From Sphingomonas sp. JUb134 (GTDB lineage: Bacteria > Pseudomonadota > Alphaproteobacteria > Sphingomonadales > Sphingomonadaceae), in assembly GCF_004341505.2 (NCBI RefSeq), contig NZ_SLYP02000001.1, forward strand, positions 1,822,501 to 1,886,500: DNA of 64,000 nucleotides, in the 5' to 3' direction. A model generated the notes under the pieces. That model saw only the letters and a list, made by a program, of their open reading frames with translations. It did no database searches and had not been told where the DNA came from. A program made the position numbers and the translations under genes. This document shows, piece by piece, positions 27,464-35,763 of the stretch (its first letter is position 1; each line of letters opens with the position of its first letter).

Positions 27464-29259
27464 ATGGCGGCCCGCATCCGCGGAAAGGATTGGTCATCGA
27501 CCGTTTTGGGGCCGCGGCCGCAATGGCCACTGGAACTTACCACGACGCTGGGCCTGATCCTCGACTCTGCCTTTCCGCAAAGCCTGCTCTGGGGCGACGA
27601 CTTCGTCACCTTCTTCAACGACGCCTACACGGTCATCTTGGGCAAAAAGCCCGATGCACTAGGGCGTCCCTATCGGGAGATCTGGGCGGAGGCTTGGGAC
27701 GAGGTCAGCGGGATCGTCAACGCAGCGATGCGCGGCGAGGCGAGCTTTCACGAGAACCTGCCGCTGGAGCTAGATCGGGGCAGCGGCCCACAAAAGGGCT
27801 GGTGGACCTTCTCCGTTTCGCCGGTGCGCTATGCCAACGATGAGGTGGGCGGCGTTCTCGTCACCGCGTGGGAGACGACCAAGCTGGTCCTTGCAGAGCG
27901 CGAAGCCGTGCGTCAGGCGAAGGAACTGGAGCGGTTCAGCGCCCTCGTGCCCGAGATGCTCTGGGTAACGCGGGTTCCGAACCACGTTGCCTGGGCCAAC
28001 CAGCGGATGATCGACTTCCTCGGCGTCGATCCGACGACCATCGGTGACGATTGGCCATCCATCGTCCACCAGGACGACGTGCAGGCCATCCGCCTGCGCT
28101 TCGAAAAGGCGCTCTCCCGGCGCACGACCTTCGAAAGCCGTCATCGGCTGCGGCGGAACGATGGCCAGTATCGCTGGGTGCTGGTGCGGTCCGAACCCGT
28201 GCTGGACGCAGATGGTGACATCGAGGGCTGGTACAGTGCCGCGACCGATGTGCACGATTGGCATGTCGCCATGGAGTCGATCCACTCCAAGGAGGAGTTG
28301 TTCGAAACCTTCGCACATTCCAGCCACAAGGTGCTCTGGATCGTCGATCTCGAAACCCAGCAGATCGACTATCTGGCCGGCGATACCACACATCTTTGGG
28401 GAGAACAGACAGCTTCCCAGCTCCGGAGCTGGAGCGACTGGCTGGGGACGGTCCATCCCGACGACCGGGACCGCCAGATCGATTTCCTGCCGCGCCTGCA
28501 GGCAGGCGAACTGATCTGCGAGGAATACGCGTGGTCGGCGGCGACGGGCAGATCCGCAAGATCCGGGAAACGCTGTTTGCGGTACCCGATCGGGAAGGCA
28601 GCATCCGCAGCGTCGGAGGCATCGCCGAGCGCATCGATGCGCAGGACCATCAGCAGATCTACCTGGTCGGCCTGGAGCCGGGTGAGGAGGCGCGCCTGGC
28701 CGGCCGTTTTTGGCGGCGCGGCTTCAAGCCCCGCACGTTCGAGACGATCGAGCAGTTCGTGAAGATCGCCACTGCTCTTCAGGCGGGCTGCATCCTGTTC
28801 AGCGTTCCCAGCGCTCCCAACAGCCTGGGGCGGATCCTGGGCGCCTTGGGGAACCGCCGTCGATCGTTCCGGATCATCGCGCTCACGCCCGAGCACGGCA
28901 ATGCTCAGGAGGTCCGCTCCCTGATGAAGATGGGCGCGTTCGACGTGCTGCCCGGAACCGGGGGCGGGGAGGAGCAGCTCCTGCGGGCGGTGCGGGAGGC
29001 GCTGCACGCCGTGACCGAGCGGGAGGAAGCCAGCGCTCCCGGCGCACAGTCCGCCCGCGAGCGGCTCGCTGCATTGTCGCCGCGCGAGCGAGAGGTGCTC
29101 AGCCGGCTTCTCACCGGGTTGAGCAGCAAGCTGATCGCCAAGGAACTCGGGCTCAGCCCCCGCACCATCGAGGTGCATCGGGCCAACATCAAGGACAAGC
29201 TGCAGGTCGGGACCATGTCAGAGGCGATGGCGCTGGCCGCTTCGGCCGGCCTGGCCTGA
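27464..29259 (+). pseudogene. PAS-domain LuxR-type regulator, frameshifted
   Basis: Two overlapping frames together encode one protein. The first (27464 to about 28528) has an opening PAS-like domain (KDWSSTVLGP start), a second PAS fold (about residues 150-265) and the start of a third ending ...ICEEY. The second continues RVVGGDGQIRKIRETL and runs through a receiver-like domain without an evident phosphoacceptor aspartate to a FixJ/LuxR helix-turn-helix (LSPREREVLSRLLTG, SPRTIEVHRANIKDKL) at its C-terminus. One missing base near 28528 (TAC|GC) breaks the frame. This could be a true inactivating mutation or a sequencing error. The gene lies just upstream of the Asp-Ala repeat protein and may have regulated it. 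Confidence 0.75.
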
Positions 29260-29519
29260 GCGGCGGCCGGCCAGGGCAGGTGAAACTGGTTTCCAGAAAG
29301 TAAATGCCGGCGTGCGGTTCTACGTAGTCACTTAGGGGCTTGGTCCAATAGGATCGGCCTTTTCCCTCAAATACATAGATGTCCGGAGACGCGACTTTCC
29401 CGAACGCAAGTTCGTGCAAGACAGGGCGTGGTCTCCGCAGGCGGCGTGAGCCGTCGAAGGACGTGACCGGAGACCGTCGGATGGCGAGACTTCCGGGGCC
29501 AAGAGGGAGATGATGCGCC

Positions 29520-31187
29520 GTGAGCCCACAGACGAGTGACAATGTCGCTGCCGATGCCACCCCTGCTGGCACGACCAACTTCACTCCGGGAACGACGGAC
29601 GTCGTAAAGCTCCCTTATACGCCCGCCGAGGTCACGGGCTTCGCGCGCGAGGGCGACGCGCTGGTGGTCCGCCTGCAGGACGGTGGCGCCGCGCGGGTCG
29701 AGAATTTCTACACGCCGGGTGCGGATAGCACGCCCAAGGACCTGTTGCTGCAGGGCAGCGACGGCCGCGTCTGGCTCGCGCGCGCGCCGGTAGGCAGCAC
29801 CGAATTCAGCTTCATCGAAGTCGCCGCAGGCGACCAGCTGGTCGGCGGTGCGGTCGGTGCCGGCGCGGCCAGCGGCCTGGGCGCCTTCGCGGGCCCCCTC
29901 GCGGGCATCGCTGCCGGTTTCGCAGGCGGCCTGGTCGGCGGCGCGATCACCGGCGATGAGTCCGAAGACTCCGACGCTGATGCGGACTCCGACGCTGACG
30001 CGGATGCGGACGCTGACGCCGATGCGGATGCGGACGCTGACGCTGACGCTGACGCTGATGCGGACGCCGACGCTGACGCGGATGCTGACGCCGACGCCGA
30101 CGCTGACGCGGATGCTGACGCCGACGCTGACGCTGACGCTGACGCTGACGCTGATGCGGACGCGGACGCCGATGCTGACGCGGATGCCGACGCGGATGCG
30201 GACGCTGACGCTGACGCCGACGCGGACGCGGACGCTGATGCCGATGCGGATGCCGACGCGGACGCTGACGCCGACGCGGACGCTGACGCTGATGCGGATG
30301 CCGACGCCGACGCGGATGCTGATGCGGACGCTGACGCTGACGCCGACGCGGATGCTGATGCTGATGCGGACGCTGACGCTGACGCGGATGCGGATGCGGA
30401 TGCTGATGCGGATGCCGACGCTGATGCGGATGCTGATGCCGACGCTGATGCGGACGCTGACGCCGACGCGGATGCGGATGCGGATGCGGACGCGGACGCT
30501 GACGCTGATGCGGACGCCGACGCGGATGCTGATGCGGACGCTGACGCCGACGCGGACGCCGACGCGGATGCGGACGCTGACGCTGATGCGGACGCCGACG
30601 CCGATGCTGACGCGGATGCCGACGCGGATGCGGACGCTGACGCTGACGCTGACGCTGACGCCGACGCGGACGCGGATGCCGACGCGGACGCTGATGCCGA
30701 TGCGGATGCCGACGCTGACGCCGACGCGGACGCCGATGCTGACGCTGACGCTGACGCGGATGCGGATGCGGACGCCGACGCTGATGCTGATGCCGACGCG
30801 GATGCGGACGCCGACGCTGACGCCGACGCTGATGCGGACGCCGATGCGGATGCTGACGCGGATGCGGACGCGGACGCGGACGCCGATGCGGATGCCGACG
30901 CTGACGCTGACGCTGACGCTGACGCTGATGCGGACGCCGATGCCGACGCGGATGCGGACGCGGATGCTGATGCGGACGCTGACGCTGATGCGGACGCTGA
31001 CGCCGACGCGGATGCCGACGCGGATGCGGACGCTGACGCGGACGCTGACGCCGACGCGGACGCTGATGCTGATGCCGACGCGGACGCCGATGCGGATGCC
31101 GACGCTGACGCTGACGCTGATGCGGACGCCGATGCCGACGCGGATGCGGACGCGGATGCGGACGCGGACGCTTGTGAAGGGCGGTGA
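29520..31187 (+). CDS. BapA-like surface protein with Asp-Ala repeat, truncated by IS21
   Basis: The 555-residue frame starts at GTG. Residues 1-105 resemble the BapA prefix domain of large type I-secreted biofilm adhesins ([38 protein letters not shown]). A glycine/alanine-rich hydrophobic stretch follows (about 108-141). From residue 152 the chain is almost only alternating Asp-Ala, unbroken from 158 to 551. The last four codons (Cys-Glu-Gly-Arg-stop) are the terminal repeat of the adjacent IS element, so the original C-terminus, including any secretion signal, is lost. The product is probably not secreted. Type I transporter remnants directly after the IS fit the adhesin-secretion reading. 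Confidence 0.75.
   Translation: MSPQTSDNVAADATPAGTTNFTPGTTDVVKLPYTPAEVTGFAREGDALVVRLQDGGAARVENFYTPGADSTPKDLLLQGSDGRVWLARAPVGSTEFSFIEVAAGDQLVGGAVGAGAASGLGAFAGPLAGIAAGFAGGLVGGAITGDESEDSDADADSDADADADADADADADADADADADADADADADADADADADADADADADADADADADADADADADADADADADADADADADADADADADADADADADADADADADADADADADADADADADADADADADADADADADADADADADADADADADADADADADADADADADADADADADADADADADADADADADADADADADADADADADADADADADADADADADADADADADADADADADADADADADADADADADADADADADADADADADADADADADADADADADADADADADADADADADADADADADADADADADADADADADADADADADADADADADADADADADADADADADADADADADADADADADADADADADADADADADADACEGR
29991..31172 (+). repeat. hexanucleotide GAYGCN tandem tract (Asp-Ala)n
   Basis: The 1182-bp tract is 197 tandem hexamers, each an Asp codon (GAC or GAT) followed by an Ala codon (GCT, GCG or GCC; I see no GCA). 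Higher-order copies are visible: the block at 30879-30967 recurs at 31083-31159, differing by two GACGCT hexamers, which shows growth by slippage or unequal crossing-over. Because of this structure all other frames are also open, producing large spurious ORFs on both strands. Its true copy number may differ from this assembly. Confidence 0.95.
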
Positions 31188-31200
31188 CAAACCAGGCCAC
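31173..31200 (+). repeat. left terminal repeat of IS21 element
   Basis: This 28-bp end begins TGTGAAGGGCGGTGAC and ends CCAGGCCAC. It matches the inverted right end at about 22 of 28 positions. Its first codons supply the false C-terminus of the Asp-Ala protein. Confidence 0.85.
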
Positions 31201-31280
31201 AGGACCGCCGGCGCAGTGCCGTCGGGGGCGGAGTAAAATCCGGCCAGTTGGTAAGCTGCTCCCTTTGCGGAGCGGCGGGG

Positions 31281-32768
31281 ATGTTTGTCGTGGAGAGCTA
31301 CGCAGCGGTCAGACGGTTTGTATTTGTCGAGGGGCATAGTCGCCGGGAAGCGGCGGAGGTGTTCGGGCTGAACCGGGATACGGTACGCAAGATGTGCCTG
31401 TATTCGGCGCCTCCTGGATACCGCCGGACGAAACCTCCGACCAAGCCGAAGCTCGGGACGCTGCTACCGGTTATCGACGCAATCCTGGCAGCCGACCGCG
31501 AGGCGCCGGGCAAGCAGCAGCACACGGCCAAGCGGATCTTTGAGCGGCTGCGCGACGAGCATGGCTATACGGGCGGCTACACGATGGTGAAGGACCATGT
31601 GCGGCTGTGCAGGGCCCGCGGGCGCGAGACCTTCGTGCCGCTGGCGCACCCGCCGGGGCATGCACAGGTCGACTTTGGCGAGGCGGTCGCGGTCGTCGGC
31701 GGGGAGCGGATGAAGATCCACTATTTCTGCATGTCGCTGCCGCAGTCGGATGCCTGCTTCTTCAAGGCGTATCCGCGCGAGACGACCGAGGCGTTTCTTG
31801 ACGGGCACGTGTCGGCATTCGCGTTCTTCGGGGGCGTGCCGCTGTCCATCCTCTACGACAACACAACCATCGCCGTGGCAAAGATCTGCGGCGATGGAAC
31901 GCGCGAGCGCACACGCGCCTTCACCGAGTTGGTCAGCCACTACCTGTTTCAGGACCGTTTTGCGCGTCCAGCGCGAGGCAACGACAAAGGCAAGGTCGAG
32001 GGGCTGGTGAAGTTTGCGCGCAACAACTTCATGGTGCCCGTGCCGGTCGCTGCCAATTTCGATGTCCTGAACGCCAGGTTCGAGGAGTCCTGCCGTACGC
32101 GCCAGGGCGAGCATGCCGGTCAGCACGCGCAGACCATTGCCGAGCGGCTGGCGGCAGACGTATCGGCATTGCGCACGCTGCCGTCCGTACCACTGGAGCC
32201 ATGCGAGAAACGCGCGGCGCGCGTGTCGTCGACCGCGATGGTGCGCTACCGGACCAACGACTATTCGGTGCCGACCGCGTACGGCTACCGCGACGTGATG
32301 GTGAAGGGGTTCGTCGACGAGGTCGTCATCATATGCGCGGGCGAAGAGATTGCCCGGCACGCGCGTTGCTACGACGAAGGCGTATTCGTCTCCAACCCAC
32401 TGCACTATCTCGCGCTCATCGAGACCAAGCCCGGTGCGCTCGACCAGGCGGCAGCCCTTCAGGACTGGAACCTGCCGGACATCTTCCAGCATCTGCGCCA
32501 CCTGCTCGAGGCCCGGATGGGCAACAAGGGTAAACGCGAGTTCATCCAGGTGCTGCGGCTGCTCGAGGCGATGCCGCTTCCCATCGTCACGGATGCCGTG
32601 ACCGAGGCAGTCCAGTTGGGCGCACCTGGTTTTGACGCGGTAAAACTCATCGCGCTGGCGCGTATCGAGCGCCGTCCGCCGCGCCTGGATTTAGCGGCGT
32701 ATCCGCACGTGCCCAAGATGGACGTCAAAACGACGTGCGCGGCCGACTATGCGGTGCTGGCAGCATGA
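31281..32768 (+). CDS. istA: IS21 transposase IstA
   Basis: The 495-residue transposase carries an N-terminal helix-turn-helix (HSRREAAEVFGLNRDTVRKM). The integrase-type DDE core has candidates Asp131 (AQVDFGEA), Asp193 (LYDNTT) and Glu240 (GKVEG). A C-terminal beta-barrel segment contains TNDYSVPTAYGYRDV, and the length is normal for IstA. The frame is open from 31248, but ATG 31281 gives the usual IstA N-terminus (MFVVESYAAVRRFV). With no frameshift or missing catalytic residue, it appears functional. It overlaps istB by ATGA. Confidence 0.93.
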   Translation: MFVVESYAAVRRFVFVEGHSRREAAEVFGLNRDTVRKMCLYSAPPGYRRTKPPTKPKLGTLLPVIDAILAADREAPGKQQHTAKRIFERLRDEHGYTGGYTMVKDHVRLCRARGRETFVPLAHPPGHAQVDFGEAVAVVGGERMKIHYFCMSLPQSDACFFKAYPRETTEAFLDGHVSAFAFFGGVPLSILYDNTTIAVAKICGDGTRERTRAFTELVSHYLFQDRFARPARGNDKGKVEGLVKFARNNFMVPVPVAANFDVLNARFEESCRTRQGEHAGQHAQTIAERLAADVSALRTLPSVPLEPCEKRAARVSSTAMVRYRTNDYSVPTAYGYRDVMVKGFVDEVVIICAGEEIARHARCYDEGVFVSNPLHYLALIETKPGALDQAAALQDWNLPDIFQHLRHLLEARMGNKGKREFIQVLRLLEAMPLPIVTDAVTEAVQLGAPGFDAVKLIALARIERRPPRLDLAAYPHVPKMDVKTTCAADYAVLAA

Positions 32769-33616
32769 CGGACAAGGACGCCATGCCGGTGGGCACGACC
32801 GCAGGTACGCCACAGGTGCTGCTCGCCCATCATCTCAAACAACTCAAACTGCCAACCGTTCTGCGCGAGTACGAAAAGGTCGCGCGCGAATGCGCGCAAG
32901 GCGGGGTCGACCACACGCGCTACCTGTTGCGGCTTATCGAGTTGGAGCTCATCGACCGCGAGCGCCGGACCATCGAACGACGGATCCGCGCAGCCCGTTT
33001 CCCGGCTGTGAAGAGCTTCGACACCTTCGAGTTCACCGCCATCCCCAGCCTGAACAAGATGATGGTGGTCGAGCTCGCACGGTGCGAATATATCCTGCGC
33101 CGCGAGAACGTCATTGCGCTCGGCAACAGCGGGACAGGCAAGACGCATGTAGCCCTCGCGCTCGGCCTGGCGGCTTGCCAGAAGGGCTTCACAGTCGCCT
33201 TCACTACCGCGGCCTCGCTGGTGAACCAGTTGATGGAGGCGCGAGACGAGCGACGGCTGCTCAAGCTCCAACGCGAGATGGCGGCCGTGAAGCTGCTCGT
33301 CGTCGATGAACTCGGCTACGTCCCGTTGTCCCCGACCGGCGCCGAACTGCTCTTCGAGGTGCTGTCGCAGCGCTACGAGCGCGGCTCGACCATCATCACC
33401 TCCAACCTGCCGTTCGAGGACTGGACGCAGGTGCTCGCCTCCGAGCGGCTGACCGGCGCACTGCTCGACCGGCTCACCCACCATGCCACCATCCTGACCA
33501 TGAACGGCGACAGCTATCGCCTCAAGCAGTCCACCGGACGCAAACGTCGCGGGGCGGAGCAAAACCAGGCCAGTGCCCTGTCCGACCCGGACACCGGTGA
33601 GATATTATCTTCCTGA
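32765..33616 (+). CDS. istB: IS21 transposition helper ATPase IstB
   Basis: The 283-residue AAA+ ATPase is the partner of IstA in target selection. Walker A is GNSGTGKTH and Walker B is LLVVDELGY; the downstream sensor region is SNLPFEDW. The start overlaps the istA stop (ATGA), the standard coupling in this family. The last 20 or so codons run through a direct copy of the IS end repeat (GGCGGAGCAAAACCAGGCCA near 33553), which may mean the 3' end of the gene arose by duplication of the terminal repeat. Confidence 0.93.
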   Translation: MTDKDAMPVGTTAGTPQVLLAHHLKQLKLPTVLREYEKVARECAQGGVDHTRYLLRLIELELIDRERRTIERRIRAARFPAVKSFDTFEFTAIPSLNKMMVVELARCEYILRRENVIALGNSGTGKTHVALALGLAACQKGFTVAFTTAASLVNQLMEARDERRLLKLQREMAAVKLLVVDELGYVPLSPTGAELLFEVLSQRYERGSTIITSNLPFEDWTQVLASERLTGALLDRLTHHATILTMNGDSYRLKQSTGRKRRGAEQNQASALSDPDTGEILSS

Positions 33617-33637
33617 CCATCAGGCCGAGGACGGCAA

Positions 33638-33677
33638 CGATATGAAAAGGGCCCCGATCGGGGCCCTTTTCATATCG
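33638..33677. terminator. perfect 40-nt palindrome inside IS21, after istB
   Basis: CGATATGAAAAGGGCCCCGA is followed at once by its exact reverse complement, giving a 20-bp stem with no loop spacer. It lies 21 bp after the istB stop and 41 bp before the right terminal repeat. The CCCTTTT arm resembles a terminator. It could stop transcripts leaving the IS, or those entering istB from the downstream side. Confidence 0.65.
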
Positions 33678-33717
33678 TCAGCGCGCGCCTCAAGTGGCCT
33701 GCTTTTACTCCGCCCCG

Positions 33718-33745
33718 CTGGCCTGGTTTTGCTCCGCCGTTGACA
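33718..33745 (-). repeat. right terminal repeat of IS21 element
   Basis: This is the inverted partner of the left end. It reads GCTCCGCCGTTGACA at its outer edge and directly touches the broken ABC transporter gene. Confidence 0.85.
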
Positions 33746-34570
33746 ATCGCGGGCCTCAACCGGGTCATGGCGCTGCCCGTCGATCACCCGGACCGTGAGT
33801 CCCGCGTGCACCTGCCCCATATCGCCGGCGATCTGACGGTGCGGGATGCAGTGTTCCGTTATGGCGACCCGCAGTCCCCGGCCGCCCTGACCGTCAGCCG
33901 GCTCCAGATCGCGGGCGGCGAGAAGATCGCGATCCTCGGGCGCAACGGAGCCGGTAAATCGACGCTCCTCCAGGCGCTGTCGGGTCTCCTGGAGCCGGTC
34001 TCGGGGGAGGTGCTCGTCGATGACGTAGCGCTGGGCCAGGTGGACCCGGCGGACGTGCGGCGTGACATCAGCCTGTTGTCGCAGCGCGCGCGGCTGTTCC
34101 ATGGCACGATCCGCGACAATCTGCTCATGGGTGCGCCCCACGCCACCGACGAGGATATCCGCTCGGTGCTGGCGATCGTGGGGGCCGACGAGTTCGTCCG
34201 GCGCCTGCCGCGAGGGCTGGAGCATCTGATCTTCGAGGGCGGGTCCGGCCTCTCCGGGGGGCAGGTCCAGGCACTGCTGCTCGCGCGCCTGCTGATCCGC
34301 GATCCTCGCGTCATCCTGCTGGACGAACCCACCGCATCGATGGACGACGCCGCGGAGCGGAACTTCATCGCGCGCTTTCGGGATTGGAGTGCGCTGCGAA
34401 CCGTGGTGATCGCCACCCACCGCACCCGCGCGCTGGAACTGGTCGACCGGCTGATCGTGGTGGAAGGCGGCCGCATCGTTGCTGACGGTCCTCGCGATGA
34501 GGTGCTGGAGCGGCTTCGCACGCCGCGGGCGCCGGCGAAGGTGGTGCCGGCGCGAAAGGATCGGATCTGA
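33746..34570 (+). pseudogene. type I secretion ABC ATPase, N-terminally truncated
   Basis: About 275 codons of an ABC exporter remain. The whole nucleotide-binding domain is intact: Walker A GRNGAGKST, Q-loop SQRARLF, signature LSGGQ, Walker B VILLDEPTASMD and the H-loop in ATHRT. The membrane-spanning domain and any N-terminal peptidase-like domain (usually 400 residues or more) are missing, replaced by the IS21 end. A TTG at 33740 inside the IS repeat could start a soluble ATPase fragment, but it could not transport alone. It resembles LapB-type exporters of giant adhesins. Its stop overlaps the HlyD start. Confidence 0.85.
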
Positions 34571-35763
34571 TGGCGACGAGCGCCGACGTCCTGAATGGCG
34601 CCTGGGTGTTCGGCGATGCCGATGGTGCGCGGCTTGGCCGCGCGACGCGGCTGATCTGGGTGATCGTCGCGTGCATGGCCGCGCTGTTCGCCTGGGCGTA
34701 TTTCGCTCGGCTGGACGAGGTGGCGACCGGGGCAGGGCGGGTGGTACCCTCCACGCGCGAGCAGGTGATCCAGTCGCTGGAAGGCGGTATCCTCGCAAAG
34801 CTGCTGGTGAAGCAGGACGACATCGTTCAGCCTGGCCAGATCCTGGCGCAGCTCGACCCGACCCAGAGTGCCTCGACCTTCGAGGAAAGTGCTGCCAAGT
34901 ACCGCGCTGCGCTTGCCAGCGTCGCACGGCTGGAAGCGGAGGTCGGACAGACTGCTCCCATATTCCCGGCGGAACTCGATCCCTATCCCGAACTCAAGGC
35001 CAAGGAACTGCGCCTGTACCAGGCCCGACGGAGCAGCCTGGACAAGTCGCTCGCCTGGCTGCGCCGCTCGATCGCGTTGCTGACGAACGAGGTGCAGATC
35101 GGCCAGCGGCTGATCGCGGTCGGCGCGGCCAGCAACGTCGAGGTGCTGCGGCTGCAGCGGCAGCTTGCCGATCTGGAATTGAAGCAGGCCGACCTCACCT
35201 CCGAATATATCGTCCAGGCTCGCGAGGAGCTGGCAAAGGCGAACGCGGAAGTGGCGACGTTGTCGCCGGTGGTGAAGGGGCGGGCGGACACGCTTGCCCG
35301 CCTGACGTTGCGCTCCCCCGTGCGAGGGATCGTCAAGAACATCGAGGTGTCGACGATCGGCGGCGTCATCCCGCCCAACGGCCGTTTGATGGACATCGTG
35401 CCGCTGGACGACAAGCTCCTGGTGGAGGCGCGCATCTCGCCGCGGGACATCGCCTTCATCCACCCGAACCAGCCCGCCAGCGTCAAGATCACCGCCTATG
35501 ACTATGCGATCTACGGCGGGTTGAAGGGGAAGGTCGCGACCATCTCGCCCGATACCATCAAGGACGAAGCAAAGCCCGACGTCGAATATTACCGCGTGCT
35601 GATCCGGACCGACAGTGACGCCCTGGTCAACAAGGCCGGTCGCCGTTTCCCGATCGTACCGGGGATGGTCGCGACCGCCGACATCCACACCGGCAGCAAG
35701 ACCGTGTTCCAGTATCTCGTGAAGCCGTTCAACCGGGGGCGGGAGGCGTTGCGGGAGCGGTGA
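34570..35763 (+). CDS. HlyD-family type I secretion adaptor
   Basis: This 397-residue membrane-fusion protein has one N-terminal transmembrane helix (LIWVIVACMAALFAWAYF, about residues 26-43). A lipoyl-like half-motif follows (EGGILAKLLVKQDDIVQPGQ), then a coiled-coil hairpin (about 95-245) and a beta-barrel region with VRGIVKNIEVSTIGG. It links an inner-membrane ABC exporter to an outer-membrane TolC channel; no TolC gene is present here. It starts within the stop of the ABC remnant (TGATG). It is intact but probably idle, since its exporter partner is broken. Confidence 0.9.
   Translation: MATSADVLNGAWVFGDADGARLGRATRLIWVIVACMAALFAWAYFARLDEVATGAGRVVPSTREQVIQSLEGGILAKLLVKQDDIVQPGQILAQLDPTQSASTFEESAAKYRAALASVARLEAEVGQTAPIFPAELDPYPELKAKELRLYQARRSSLDKSLAWLRRSIALLTNEVQIGQRLIAVGAASNVEVLRLQRQLADLELKQADLTSEYIVQAREELAKANAEVATLSPVVKGRADTLARLTLRSPVRGIVKNIEVSTIGGVIPPNGRLMDIVPLDDKLLVEARISPRDIAFIHPNQPASVKITAYDYAIYGGLKGKVATISPDTIKDEAKPDVEYYRVLIRTDSDALVNKAGRRFPIVPGMVATADIHTGSKTVFQYLVKPFNRGREALRER

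Larger units (their letters stand above)
31173..33745 (+). mobile_element. IS21-family insertion sequence, complete
   Basis: The 2573-bp element has istA and istB with a four-base overlap, flanked by imperfect terminal repeats that start TGT and end ACA. The ends TGTGAAGGGCGGTGAC (left) and TGTCAACGGCGGAGCA (right, reverse complement) align and run into a shared AACCAGGCCA. A second, internal repeat pair reads GGGGCGGAGTAAAA at both ends (31225 and, inverted, 33703-33716), the multiple-repeat ends typical of IS21. No target-site duplication is seen: GACGCT lies before the left end and ATCGCG after the right end. The element sits between the Asp-Ala protein and a headless ABC transporter gene. 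Confidence 0.92.

Noticed and set aside
29991..31172. Possible CRISPR array
   Set aside because: The repeats are contiguous 6-mers without spacers and are in frame with a coding sequence. No cas genes are present.
29367..31337. A 656-residue minus-strand ORF (Val/Arg/Ser/Gly alternation) and further plus-strand frames over the Asp-Ala tract
   Set aside because: They are forced open by the hexanucleotide repeat, which contains no stop in any frame. They have no plausible start site or domain, while the frame with the BapA-like prefix explains the tract.
31167..33751. Target-site duplication of the IS21 element
   Set aside because: The bases flanking the two ends (GACGCT and ATCGCG) do not match over any 4-8 bp length, so a duplication cannot be claimed.
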